Below are positions 46,362-56,870 of a stretch of DNA of 64,000 bases, piece by piece (within the stretch, counting starts at the first letter, position 1; every line of letters begins with the position of its first letter). A program made the translations under genes and the position numbers. Below the pieces are notes generated by a model. That model was not told where the DNA came from. It saw nothing but the letters and a program-made list of their open reading frames with translations, and made no database searches. The stretch comes from Cliona cf. orientalis (Eukaryota; Porifera; Demospongiae; Clionaida; Clionaidae): NCBI GenBank assembly GCA_963930775.1, contig OZ005691.1:1798001-1862000 (forward strand). Direction: 5' to 3'.

Positions 46362-47267
46362 TCACTGCACATAGAGTTCCACGAGTTCAATGGGAACATC
46401 ATCTACCGTTATTAGGCTATTAGTGCAGATCCTCAATTCAATATCATCAGTTGTTGCAGTGGGTAGGTTCTTTGTAAACCATGGAGGATTGTTAAACTGA
46501 CAGCACGTACTCAGTCTGGTGGACGAACAGTTCTGACCATCCCAGAGGACATCATCAAAAAAGAATACACCAAAATGCTGACTGTCAACCCACTCAGACT
46601 GTAAACCACTCTCACAGAAATAATCATTTCCAACAAATGCAGGGGCAGCACGGGCTGATGCAGTATTACAAGGACAGGTTGAAAATCTGATAAAATCTCT
46701 GGATACTTCACTTCTTCCAGCAGCAAATGTCCAAATATGCTGTCGTCTTCCAGCACCTCCATGAGTCAGACTCACACCATCAACGTAGTAGCTATTAATA
46801 CCTTCGTAGATGGAGCTATAAAAAGCACCAGTTCTCCCGAACTGGTATCCCCTTATCCTCCCACACACATGGCTGTATGGTAAACCTCGAATACTGAATG
46901 AGGTTGAAGAACATCCTCCATCAGTAGTGTGTGATCGTCCACAAGTCCTCTTGGAATATGATGTCAAGTTGAGTCCAGTAGGGCAGTCGTAGCTGGTATC
47001 AGTCATATTGATAAAAGCAACACGCCTCCATCCTGGTGTACCATTGCAAGTGTGAATGAGGCCAGTTGCATTTAAAATTGCAGAGTTAGAAATTTGATGG
47101 ATTTCATTTCTCATTGTTTCCCTTCCCTCCATTGAAGGACACTGCCAGTCATCACCTCTTTCCAAGACCTTGACACTAGTCTTTTGTCCCTGTCCACTGG
47201 CTATGATCACCGACCGAGGAGAAGACAGCCAGAGAAACATAAGCAAGGCACTAAGGATTATATTCAT
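46362..47267 (-). CDS. Cluster unit 9: secreted Cys-rich family protein, intact (301 aa)
   Basis: ATG 47267; signal peptide MNIILSALLMFLWLSSPRS. CPSMEGRETMRNEIHQISNSAI is followed by TCNGTPGWRRVAFINMTDTSYDCPTGLNLTSYSKRTCGRSH and PYSHVCGRIRGYQFGRTGAFYSS. Next come DGVSLTHGGAGRRQHIWTFAAG, CPCNTA, AFVGNDYFCESG, VLWDGQNC, CCQFNNPPWF, DDIELRIC and ELVELYVQ-TGA. Thirteen cysteines follow the signal peptide. Minus-strand AATAAA at 46334-46339. Unit 4 is a nearly identical copy with a single-base frameshift, so unit 9 best represents the ancestral reading frame of this subfamily. Probably secreted; role unknown. Confidence 0.9.
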   Translation of the reverse strand: MNIILSALLMFLWLSSPRSVIIASGQGQKTSVKVLERGDDWQCPSMEGRETMRNEIHQISNSAILNATGLIHTCNGTPGWRRVAFINMTDTSYDCPTGLNLTSYSKRTCGRSHTTDGGCSSTSFSIRGLPYSHVCGRIRGYQFGRTGAFYSSIYEGINSYYVDGVSLTHGGAGRRQHIWTFAAGRSEVSRDFIRFSTCPCNTASARAAPAFVGNDYFCESGLQSEWVDSQHFGVFFFDDVLWDGQNCSSTRLSTCCQFNNPPWFTKNLPTATTDDIELRICTNSLITVDDVPIELVELYVQ

Positions 47268-48033
47268 AGCTGAATTTACTCTTATCGGCCGAACAGAAGA
47301 TAGTACTAGTTTTGCTCTCAGATTGACAGTAGGACTAAATTAGGTCATACAGGTGTGGCATTATAACACAAAACTTCACTGATAACTGTTTTTGCAACAG
47401 ATATTAGCAATATTAGGAATCACACACAATCATGACCAGGAAAACAGACACCTCTTGACATTGACACGATAAAATAGTTTTTCAGGATTGATTTTCAAAT
47501 ATTTGAGATAGATGATCGATAAATAAGCAGCAGAACCAAGCTAAGGGATGTTTTCTGCCATGTTTTTACCTCAAACTAACAATCGTGCATGGCTTGTGAT
47601 CATAGCAAAGCCCACTCAATTGCATTTGCACATGCGAGCAGCTACTATTCGAGGGCACCTACTATTTAATTGGGGTGCTGCTTATATTCAAATAAATACG
47701 GTATCAGTTGTACTTATATAGGCCTGACTTGTTTCAGGCACAAAGCCACTGACAGCATGAGAATTAGGTTTTCACTCCTTGATGCACAATAATAAGAGTG
47801 ATACAAATCTGTCAAAACAGGCATAGCTGATGTTTACAATCTAGCTAATTAAAAGCTCCATGTAAGGTTATGTACAACATAAACTTTATTCTCTCTACAA
47901 AATTATGATAATGTTGTCCGAGTGCTTAAGGAAGCACATGCATGCAATACATGTACATATAGGTGTGTGTGTATCATGTGTATGATTTACTTCCATTTAT
48001 TGAAAGACAGTCCACTACTTGACTGTTTATAAG

Positions 48034-48900
48034 TCACTGCACATAGAGTTCTACGAGTTCAATGGGAATATCATCAATTGTTATTGGGCCATTAGTGCAG
48101 ATCCTCAATTCAATGTCATCAGATGTCATAGTAGGCAGGTTCTTTGTAAACCATGGAGGACTGTTGAGCTGACAGCATGTGCTATTGGATGTACAGTCCT
48201 GACCATCCCAGAGAACATCATCGGGAAAGAGCACACCAACATGCTGACTGTCATCCCACTCAGAGTGTAGACCACTCTCACAGAAGTAATCAATTCCAAC
48301 AAATGCAGGGGCAGTAGTAGTTCTGGATGATGTTGGATCACAAGGACAGGTTGGAAATCTGCTGGTTACTTCACTTCTTCCAACAGCAAATGTCCAAATA
48401 TGCTGTCGCTTTCCAGCACCTCCATGAGTCAGACTCACACCATCGACGTAGAAACTATTAATACCTGCAAAGGAGAAGTAGAAAGCACCAGTTCTCCCAA
48501 ATTGGTATCCCCTTATCCTCCCACACACACGGCTGTATGGTAAACCTCCAACACTGAATGTGGTTGAAGAACACCCCGAAGTAGTGTGTGATCGTCCACA
48601 TGTCCTCTTGGAATATGATGTCAAGTTGAGTCCAGTAGGGCAGTTGTAGCTGGTATCAGTCATGTTGATAAAAGCAACACGCTTCCATCCTGGTGAGCCA
48701 TTGCAAGTATGAATGTGGCCAGTTGCATTTAAAATTGCAGAGTTAGCAATTTGATGGATTTCATTTCTTATTGTTTCCCTTTCCTCCATTGAAGGACACT
48801 GCCAATCATCACCTCTTTCCAAGACCTTGATACTAGTCTTTTGTCCCTGTCCACTGGCTACAACCACAGACTGAGGAGCAGACAGCCAGAGAAGCAGCAC
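48034..48900 (-). pseudogene. Cluster unit 10: family gene with broken start (8-bp deletion in signal peptide)
   Basis: The ectodomain is fully open (CPSMEERETIRNEIHQI to ELVELYVQ-TGA at 48034). The signal-peptide codons run LLLWLSAPQS and are in frame only back to GTG 48900; further upstream a stop closes the frame. Compared with unit 8, the eight bases TAACCAAG (plus strand) are missing near 48896. The normal ATG (MNSAMNLILSA...) therefore reads into another frame and stops after about 30 codons. The first in-frame ATG is in MEERE, which would lack a signal peptide. Either a pseudogene by start loss or a cytosolic product. Minus-strand AATAAA at 47996-48001. Confidence 0.78.
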
Positions 48901-49989
48901 TAAGGATTAAATTCATAGCCGAATTCATTTGTATCAGCTGAGTAGTAGATAATACTAGTTTTGCATGGTCTCAGATCGACATATTAAACATATAAGGTCA
49001 TAGAGCTGTGGTATTATAATAACAACAGATACAACTTCAACAATAAATGTTTTTGCAACAGATATTAGCAACATTAGGAATCACACACATGACCAGGAAA
49101 ATAGACACCTCTTGGTGACGTTGACATGATAAACTTGTTATTCGCGACTGATTTCGAATATTCGAGACAGACAATCGATAAATAAGCAGCAGAACCAAGC
49201 CAAGGGACGTTTTTTGCCATATTTTTACCTCAAACTAACAATCATGCATGACTTGCGATCGTGGCCACACCCACTTAATTGTGTGCGGCTACTATTCGAG
49301 GGCAGCTAAACTAATTGGGATGCCACTTCTATTCGAATAAATACAGTATCAGTCGTAGTTAGGCCTGACATGTTTCAGGCATGAAGCCACTGAGGGCATA
49401 TGAGAATTTGGTTTTCACTCCTTGATGTGCAATAATAACATAAATAGGTGATACATTATCATATAATCTACAGTCACCAAGTAGCACCTCTTACATACTC
49501 AAGACAATGGATCGAGCAAATACCTATAATTTTATGTAAAATTAATAGTGGGAAATTTTGTGCTGGTACAAACTTTTACCGAGTTGCTAACCAGGCAAGC
49601 AGAAGAAATTTCATGATTCTGCTAGTTTTGTGGCAACTGATTGATCTAAGTATATGAAATATGCAAAATAATTTTATGAAGATATGGTAACACTAAACAT
49701 GATGCGTGTCACTTGTATAGACACTTTGCATGCAAAGTGTCAAAGCAATGTGAAAGTGTGGTACAAATATGTCAAAATAGGCATAACCAATGTTTATAAT
49801 CTAGCCAACTAAAAGCTCCATGTATAAGGTTATGTATACAACATAAAGTTTATACTCTCTACAAAATTATGATAATGTTGTCCGAGTGCTTAAGGAAGCA
49901 ATACATGTACATAGGTATGTGTGCGTATCATGTGTATGATTTACTTCCATTTATTGAAAGATAGTCCACTACTTGACTGTTTATATAAG

Positions 49990-50859
49990 TCACTGCACAT
50001 AAAGTTCCACGAGTTCAATGGGAACATCATCTACCGTTACTAGGCTATTAGTGCAGATCCTCAATTCAATATCATCAGTTGTTGTAGTGGGCAGGTTCTT
50101 TGTAAACCATGGAGGATTGTTAAACTGACAGCATGTACTGGTGGACGAACAGTTCTGACCATCCCAGAGAACATCATCGGGAAAGAGCACACCTCTATGC
50201 TGACTGTCAACCCACTCAGAGTGTACACCACTCTCACAGAAGTAATCGTTTCCAACAAATGCAGGGGCAGTAGTAGTACTGGATGACGCTGGATCACAAG
50301 GACAGGTTGGAAATCTGCTGGATACTTCACTTCTTCCAACAGCAAATGTCCAAATATGCTGTCGTCTTCCAGCACCTCCATGAGTCAGACTCACACCATC
50401 AACGTAGTAACTATTAATACCTTCGTTGGAGCTGTAAAAAGCACCAGCTACTCCAAACTGATATCCTCTTATTTTCCCACACACACGGCTGTATGGTAAA
50501 CCTCCAACGCTGAATGTGGTTGAAGAACATCCTCCATGAGTAGTGTGTGATCGTCCACAAGTCCTCTTGGAATATGATGTCAAGTTGAGTCCAGTAGGGC
50601 AGTTGTAGCTGGTGTCAGTCATGTTGATAAAAGCAATACGCCTCCATCCTGGTGAGCCATTGCAATAGGAGTCAATCACTGAGGCAACAATTTGATGGAT
50701 TTCATTTCTTGTTGCCTCCACTAAAGGACATTGTAAATCACAGCCACCTGTTTCCAGTACCTTAATATCAGTCTTTAGACCCTGGCCACTGGTTGCACTA
50801 ATTACTGAACCAGGAACAGACAGCCAGAGAAACAAGAACGGTGAACAAAGGACAAACAT
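49990..50859 (-). CDS. Cluster unit 11: secreted Cys-rich family protein, intact (289 aa)
   Basis: ATG 50859; signal peptide MFVLCSPFLFLWLSVPGS as in unit 2. CPLVEATRNEIHQI, then CNGSPGWRRIAFINMTDTSYNCP, SKRTCGRSH and PYSRVCGKIRGYQFG. Then DGVSLTHGGAGRRQHIWTFAVG, CPCDPASSSTTTAPAFVGNDYFCESG, VLWDGQNC, CCQFNNPPWF, DDIELRIC and ELVELYVQ-TGA. The SSTTTAP insertion between CPCD and FVG is shared with unit 10 (SSRTTTAP), a sign of gene conversion or block duplication between neighbours. Minus-strand AATAAA at 49950-49955. Likely secreted. Confidence 0.9.
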   Translation of the reverse strand: MFVLCSPFLFLWLSVPGSVISATSGQGLKTDIKVLETGGCDLQCPLVEATRNEIHQIVASVIDSYCNGSPGWRRIAFINMTDTSYNCPTGLNLTSYSKRTCGRSHTTHGGCSSTTFSVGGLPYSRVCGKIRGYQFGVAGAFYSSNEGINSYYVDGVSLTHGGAGRRQHIWTFAVGRSEVSSRFPTCPCDPASSSTTTAPAFVGNDYFCESGVHSEWVDSQHRGVLFPDDVLWDGQNCSSTSTCCQFNNPPWFTKNLPTTTTDDIELRICTNSLVTVDDVPIELVELYVQ

Positions 50860-51272
50860 TATAGTTACTTGAATTCACTTTCTTTTTTCTTAATTATACT
50901 TGAGCAATAACTAGTTTGATACCAATCTTCTTGACTGATACTTCTAAATCACTATTCAGCGATACTGCTAATACGTGAATCACACATATAATATTACAAT
51001 GTCACATTGTGAGTACTACGCATACATGCATGAAACATAACAACTTCAAGTTCATAGTCCATACTATATTATGTTCACAAGATGACTGAACATGTATAAA
51101 TGAAAATGATGTATAGCATTTCCCAATAAATGGCTGTGTCCGTTGCACTGGAGGAAGCTCACAATGATGAATCAATTTATATTTACTGGACGTAGAGCAA
51201 TCAAGCCCTGCCACTTGTAATTATTATTGTGTATGTACATGCACAAGTTAATAATCTACTGAGGCCATGTTT

Positions 51273-51553
51273 ATACAAGTATAAAAAACAATGAAATTGA
51301 AGGGAGAAGCAGGGATGGGAGGGCCAAAAAGTATACAAACAAGATTTGGAGGGATAATCATGTCCACTATACATCCCTACGCTTGCTTTTTTCGATTATG
51401 GCTACCATATGCCTGTTGACGATAATTCATTGGTGCTATCCTTAACCAAGAGAAATTAATGCTAGCTTAATGCTTCGCTCGTAGAGGTGGGGGGATTGAC
51501 TATCGCATTGCTGTCTGGTTAGTTTATTCCTGCACCTACTCAAAAAAAAGATG
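51273..51553. mobile_element. Partial copy of the long-arm TIR element
   Basis: ACAAGTATAAAAAACAATGA, GGGATGG, AAAAAGTATACAAACAAGAT and CATCCCTACGCTTGC match the left arm of 36556-36940. The interior also matches (TGTTGAC..., GGTGCTATCC, ATCGCATT). The right arm is lost at about 51553, where sequence shared with 60190 begins. Confidence 0.8.
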
Positions 51554-51920
51554 GCCAGCCCTGGACGATGACTTCAGATGTGGTCACACTATAGATCAAC
51601 GTAGCTACCATACGTAGATGTAAGATGGGTTAAAGCACTCTTGGTGCTTAGCTTATTCAATATCTCAGTATGGGCAGAACTTCTGCAAAGTGAATAGTAC
51701 AATCTTGGAAACCTATCACTGCTTGTTGGCATCCCTCCACTTGTGGGGTAGGTTTCACATCCTCCAGTTCTCTACGACTTGCATGTATAGTATTTTCAGT
51801 GTCCCAGCTAAAGGAGGTATATACCCTCCTAAGCTTTAGAGGAAATAAAATTAATACGTGTCTGTAATCATCTGGACTAAAGGAAATACACAGACATCCA
51901 GTGAGTACTTTATTATTTTA
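51553..51920. repeat. Segment duplicated at 60190-60505
   Basis: GGCCAGCCCTGGACGATGA... (51553) and GGCCGGCCCTGGACGATGA... (60190) start homologous stretches. They continue through CACACTATAGATCAACGTAG, TTCAATATCTCAGTATGGGC, AGTGTCCCAGCTAAAGGAGG and CACAGACATCCAGTGAGTAC. Non-coding; probably the flank of a dead transposon, given the transposase scrap that follows. Confidence 0.8.
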
Positions 51921-51992
51921 GGCCTTCTTGATCTTCTTGAGCCAGGAGATTCGGTAATGGCAGACAAGGGGTTTACGATCGCCGATCTTACT
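51921..51992 (+). pseudogene. DDE transposase fragment (DDE_Tnp_4-like)
   Basis: 24 codons reading GLLDLLEPGDSVMADKGFTI and ADLT. From memory, SGLLDLLEPGD-VMADKGF is the conserved block around the second catalytic Asp in DDE_Tnp_4/Harbinger-type transposases. The frame ends about 12 codons later. Only this scrap remains. Confidence 0.75.
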
Positions 51993-52329
51993 GAATGGCG
52001 TGGTATAATTAGCTACATGACATTATAGTAGTTGGGTACTACTATAATGGTCTCATAACATATATATGGAGCGATTGACGACCCTTACCAGAAAAACGTG
52101 CGTTTTTCAAAATTGAAATTATTTTTTTTCCATGCATAGTATTAGATTAAGTACGATATTAATACTAGGCATACAAAAAGATCTACTGTCAGAAAAATAT
52201 TTATAACAATATAATTAATAATCAATTAGCTTTTACAAGTTACAGATATCACAAATTTCATCATGACTAATTCTACAAAGAACATAGTTTTACTATTAAT
52301 AACCGAAATAATGAGTTTAGCTGTTCCAA

Positions 52330-53229
52330 TTACTGGACGTAGAGTTCAATAAGTTCAAGTGGAATATCTGCATACAATATATCGGTACAGATCCTCAATT
52401 CAATGTCCGACTCTTCAGTTGTGGCATTGGGCAGGTTCTTTGCAAACCATGGAGGGTTGTTGAACTGACAGCATGTGCTGTTGGATGTACAGTTCTGACC
52501 ATCCCAGAGAACATCATCGGGAAAAAGCATAAGATCTTCATCTACTGTAACAGTGTAATTCCACTCAGAGTGTACACCACTCTCACAGAAGTAATCATTC
52601 CCAACAAATGCAGGGACAATACTGGGTGATGCAGTGTTACAAGGGCAAGCATAACTGTCATCAAAAATGGTAGTCATTTCACCTGCTCCTGCAGCAAATG
52701 TCCAAACGTGCTGTCGGCTGCCAGCAGCTCCATAAGTCAGACTAATACCCTCAACATAGTAGCTATCAATGTTAATCCCTCGAGTAGACGAAAAGAAAGC
52801 AATAGGTGCTCCAAGCTGGTATCCCCTCATCCTCCCACACACGCAGCTGTATGGACCTCCAACACTGAATGTGGTTGAAGAACATTCCTCTCCTATATGT
52901 GATGGTCCACACGTTCTCTTGGAATATGACGTCAAATTGAGTCCAATAGGGCAGTCGTGGCTGGTGTCAGTCATGTTGATAAAAGCAATACGCCTCCATC
53001 CTGGTGTGCCATTGCAACTGTATTCACCTACAGTCACTGAGCCAACAGCTTGATCAATTTCATTTCTTGCTCTCTCTCCTTCCTCCACTGAAGGGCATTG
53101 CCCATCATCACCGCCATCAAGCACTTTAGCACCAGCTATTATAATCTGGCCACTGGCTATGCGGATGACTGATCCAGGAGCAGATAATGAGAAAACTGAA
53201 ATAATCAAGTACACTACAGTCCAGTTCAT
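52330..53229 (-). CDS. Cluster unit 12: secreted Cys-rich family protein, intact (299 aa)
   Basis: ATG 53229 gives MNWTVVYLIISVFSLSAPGS (as in units 5, 6 and 14), then CPSVEEGERARNEIDQ, CNGTPGWRRIAFINMTDTSHDCP, SKRTCGPSH and SVGGPYSCVCGRMRGYQLG. Two residues are missing from GGLPYSR and an extra Cys has been gained. Next come EGISLTYGAAGSRQHVWTFAAG, CPCNTA, AFVGNDYFCESG, VLWDGQNC, CCQFNNPPWF, then EESDIELRIC and ELIELYVQ-TAA. It is more diverged than other units at otherwise invariant sites (THG to TYG, HIW to HVW), suggesting an older or functionally distinct member. Probably secreted. Confidence 0.88.
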   Translation of the reverse strand: MNWTVVYLIISVFSLSAPGSVIRIASGQIIIAGAKVLDGGDDGQCPSVEEGERARNEIDQAVGSVTVGEYSCNGTPGWRRIAFINMTDTSHDCPIGLNLTSYSKRTCGPSHIGEECSSTTFSVGGPYSCVCGRMRGYQLGAPIAFFSSTRGINIDSYYVEGISLTYGAAGSRQHVWTFAAGAGEMTTIFDDSYACPCNTASPSIVPAFVGNDYFCESGVHSEWNYTVTVDEDLMLFPDDVLWDGQNCTSNSTCCQFNNPPWFAKNLPNATTEESDIELRICTDILYADIPLELIELYVQ

Positions 53230-53606
53230 TCTCAAGTGAGCTTTCTTGAGCTTTAATTTAATGCTTGCAGCTCATAAATAAGGGACTTTTGTACTTCTAG
53301 ATAAGCCATGACCAAATGTGTGTCATGCATGCAACTTTAATTAATTTACTCCTCTATAAATTGGCTATAGGTTTCTTAGAATGACCATCAAATTCACAAG
53401 ACTTAGTCCATATTGTAAAATTTACAGAATTCCCAAATGATTGCACTATCTTAATTCCCAGAATACTAGATCTTCCTGAGAATAACACAGTTAATTGAAT
53501 ACAATAGTTGAAATTCTATTTTTATGCCAAATCATGGCAAAATGTTTCTACTAAAAGTTATTACTATAATTTATTAGTTAAAAAATGCATGTGGTTCATA
53601 TTAAAT

Positions 53607-53669
53607 TCACTGGACGGAGAGTTCAATAAGTTCAAGTGGAACATTGGAACTATTTGCATATTTCACAAG
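53607..53669 (-). pseudogene. Cluster unit 13: isolated C-terminal tail
   Basis: Only 20 codons plus stop remain: LVKYANSSNVPLELIELSVQ, closest to the tail of unit 15. It is joined to a MITE-like sequence (53670-53820, compare 39420-39600) and then to a 5' spacer typical of units 2 and 11 (from 53830). Confidence 0.75.
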
Positions 53670-53829
53670 TAGAAAAAATTTTAACGATTCTAAATATTTT
53701 GTGCTACCACTCCAACAAGACCACACCCACTGCTTCAAAATTAGCACTATACAATAAAATTTTGTGGCTCTTATTTTCACGGCAGCTGATCGATTCATGA
53801 AAATAGCAAAATTCTATGAAGATTTCCAT

Positions 53830-54010
53830 CTTCACTTTCTTTTTGCTTAATTACTTGAACAATAACTCTATAGTTTGATACCAATCTTCTTGTCCGACAG
53901 ACAATTCTGAATCATTATTCAGCGATACTGCTAATATGTGAATCATACATATAATATTATGATGTCACATTATGAGTTGTCTGAGCCTATCTCGGTACGC
54001 TATATCTTCA
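53830..54010 (-). promoter_or_regulatory. Orphan 5' flank of a unit 2/11-type gene
   Basis: TTCACTTTCTTTTTGCTTAATTACTTGAACAA..., GTTTGATACCAATCTTCTTG and the following CATACATATAATATTATGATGTCAC stretch match the 5' flanks of unit 2 (33165-33300) and unit 11 (50875-51005). Here no gene follows. Confidence 0.65.
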
Positions 54011-54509
54011 ACTGGCAAACTTCATGCACAAAACACTTTTTTATTTCACAGCACATGGTTACTCAAATTGAACAAAATTACAAATTTACTTTAAGTATAT
54101 AAGAGAGTGTGACAAAACGAATAACGATGTTTACCAATTCCTATCCATGAGTATTATGTATACATGCGTGAAACATTACAACTTCTGATATCGTAGGTAC
54201 AAGCTCCCAGTCCATACGTGACTATGCTCACTTGAGGTAGGATGACTATGAACATGCTGAAGTGAAAGTGATGTAGCATTTCCCAATGAATGGCTGTGTC
54301 TATTGTACTGAAGAAACCTCACACAATACCATATAGCTGGTTATTAAATGACAAGATCATTAATTTCTGTCTAAACAGTTCGAAATAAAATGCAAAAAAA
54401 AACAGTAATCTGGGTCAATGGATTCCATAGGTTATACGTATACATTGTATAATTATGCACGAATCAATGACTTAATGAAGCAATTTTCCATGCGCTCATA
54501 ATAATAATT

Positions 54510-55129
54510 GTACCATGGTTGTAAATTCTGACCAATCAGATTTCTCCATATGGGGTTGATAAATCACTTATCAAACCTTGTATTTATATACAAGGTCTGA
54601 TAACTACCTCAGGGCACACTAGTAGGACTGTACTCACTGTACTCACAATTGCGTTGTGATAGTACTATGCGTATGTACGTGAAGGTTAATTGCCATAAGT
54701 GGGCGGAGTAATTGGATGCTGAGTCGGCGAATCTTGGAGCTCGAGGAAGATCATGGCTAAGAAGGCACATTTTGTACTGCACTGTCCAACAAGAAAGCTA
54801 TCGTTGTGAAATTTCGAAGCATCTTAATCTTCTTGAAGGCCTGGCCCTGAGCTGACGGTAGGTGTATTAAATACTAGACGGCTTTCACGGTCATTACGGC
54901 GATTCGAAATTTTTATTTTGCTGTGTTGCTGGGTGCTGCTCGAGCCGACTTTTATAGCCAGCGCTGTCATTGCTACCATGAGGATGCGTCATCAGGGCTA
55001 CGTAGCCCATGGTACAAGTCCGTTATACACCTCGGTTCGGTCTCTACGCGATTTACACAGCCTCGGGCCTTCAGCCCTCGGTTGTGTAAATAGCGTAGAG
55101 ACCTGCACCTCGGTATATAACCTATACTT
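54510..55129. mobile_element. ~620-bp insertion with internal hairpins
   Basis: The paralogous spacer at 33450-33500 reads AACAATAATTATCATAACACAC continuously. Here ATAATAATT and ATCATAACACAC are separated by ~620 bp. The insert contains a hairpin GGTCTCTACGC...GCGTAGAGACC (55035-55105) and an imperfect palindrome near 54570-54605. No coding sequence recognised. Confidence 0.7.
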
Positions 55130-55356
55130 ATCATAACACACACTGCTGAGCTCACTCTGTATAACCTATATATAAGTAAAAAAAACATGACAGTATCGAA
55201 AATTAATGCTTTGGGTAGAATATTAGCTGCAATGACGAATCCAATTTCATTTACTGGACATACAGCAATCAAGCCCTGCCGTTAGAGTAATTATTATTGT
55301 GTATGTATATGCACGAGTTAATAATCTACTGGGGCCACTACTCGACTGTTCATAAA

Positions 55357-56529
55357 TCACTGCACATAGAGTTCAATGAGTTCAATGGGAACATCATCAA
55401 TTGTTATTGGGCCATTAGTGCAGATCCTCAATTCAACATCATCAACTGTGGCAATTGGCAGGTTCTTTGTAAACCATGGAGGGTTGTTGAACTGACAGCA
55501 TATGCTGTTGGATGTACAGTTCTGACCATCCCAGAGAATATCATCGGAAAAGAGCATACCAGCATGCTGACTCCCATCCCACTCAGAGTGTAGACCACTC
55601 TCACAGAAATAATCATTTCCAACAAATGCAGGGGCAGCACGGGCTGATGCTGTATCACAAGGACAGATTGAAAATATAAATCTGGCAGTCACTTCACTTC
55701 TTCCAGCAGCAAATGTCCAAATATGCTGTCGTCTTCCAGCACCTCCATGAGTCAGACTCACACCATCAACATAGTAACTATTAATACCTTGGTAGATGGA
55801 GCTGTAAAAAGCACCAGTTTTCCCAAACTGGTATCCCCTTATCCTCCCACACACACGGCTGTATGGTAAACCTCCAACACTGAATGTGGTTGAAGAACAT
55901 CCTCCATCAGTAGTGTGTGATCGTCCACAAGTCCTCTTGGAATATGATGTCAAACTGAGTCCGGTAGGGCAGTCGTAGCTGATGTCAGTCATGTTGATAA
56001 AAGCAACACGCCTCCATCCTGGTGTACCATTGCAAGTGTATGTAGGAGTCACAGTGGGCACAATTGTCACAGAGGCAGCTGTAGGCATAGAGGTTACAGA
56101 GGCAGTGGTAAGTATAGTGAAGAGTGCAGAGGCAGTGGTAGGACTGAGGGTTACAGAGTCAGTGATAGGTACAGAGATGGGAGAGTCAGTAATAAGTACA
56201 GATGCTGTGGTAGGCACAGAGGTAGTTATAGAAGAAGTAGACATAGTAGTTAGAGAGTCAATGGTGGTGGACATAGCTGTTGCTGAGGAGGTTGCAGTCG
56301 AGGCAATGGTGGCGAGTGATGATATGTCGGCAAGTAATGAATTGACGATTTGATCAATTTCATTCCGAGCTCTCTCTCCTTCCTCCACTGAAGGGCACCG
56401 CCCATCATCACCGCCTCCAAGCACTTTAACACCAGCTATTATAATCTGGCCACTGGCTATGCGGATGACTGATCCAGGAGCAGATAGACAGAAAACAGAA
56501 AAAATCAAGTACACTACAGACCAGTTCAT
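55357..56529 (-). CDS. Cluster unit 14: longest family member with mucin-like linker (390 aa)
   Basis: ATG 56529: MNWSVVYLIFSVFCLSAPGS signal peptide, then CPSVEEGERARNEIDQIVNSL. About 115 residues rich in Ser, Thr, Ala and Val follow (T-T-A-S-V and I-T-D-S-V style repeats), probably O-glycosylated if secreted. The canonical ectodomain then runs CNGTPGWRRVAFINMTDISYDCP, SKRTCGRSH, PYSRVCGRIRGYQFG, DGVSLTHGGAGRRQHIWTFAAG, CPCDTA, DYFCESG, ILWDGQNC, CCQFNNPPWF, DDVELRIC and ELIELYVQ-TGA. The linker lies exactly where units 6 and 15 also carry Ser/Thr insertions, and other units have none. It is encoded by short imperfect tandem repeats, so length may vary between individuals. Confidence 0.9.
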   Translation of the reverse strand: MNWSVVYLIFSVFCLSAPGSVIRIASGQIIIAGVKVLGGGDDGRCPSVEEGERARNEIDQIVNSLLADISSLATIASTATSSATAMSTTIDSLTTMSTSSITTSVPTTASVLITDSPISVPITDSVTLSPTTASALFTILTTASVTSMPTAASVTIVPTVTPTYTCNGTPGWRRVAFINMTDISYDCPTGLSLTSYSKRTCGRSHTTDGGCSSTTFSVGGLPYSRVCGRIRGYQFGKTGAFYSSIYQGINSYYVDGVSLTHGGAGRRQHIWTFAAGRSEVTARFIFSICPCDTASARAAPAFVGNDYFCESGLHSEWDGSQHAGMLFSDDILWDGQNCTSNSICCQFNNPPWFTKNLPIATVDDVELRICTNGPITIDDVPIELIELYVQ

Positions 56530-56870
56530 TCTCAAGTGAGCTTTCTTGAACTTTAATTTAATGCTTGCAGCTCATAAATAAGGGGCTTTTGTACTTCTAG
56601 ATAAGCCATGACCAAATGTATGTCATGCAGACAACTTTAATTAATTTAAATTGGCTATAGGCTTCTTGGAATGACCATTGAGTTCACAAGTTCATATTGC
56701 AAAATTTATGGAATTCCCAAATGATTGCACTATCTTCCCAGAATACTAGCCCCTCCACAGTTAATTGAATACAACATCTGAAATTCCACTATTTATGGCA
56801 AAACTTTTCTATATACTAGAAGTTATTACTATAATTTATTAGGTAAAAATGCATGTGGTTCAAATTAAAT

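Noticed and set aside
48034-48900. Treating unit 10 as a normal gene starting at 48900
   Set aside because: The codon there is GTG, the upstream frame is closed by a stop, and comparison with units 8 and 9 shows an 8-bp deletion.
51184-51198. Further family remnants: minus-strand CTCTACGTCCAGTAA-like words at 51184 and 55254
   Set aside because: Only about five codons resemble the terminal LYVQ-stop, and the rest of the surrounding sequence has no family match. Too little to annotate as separate units.
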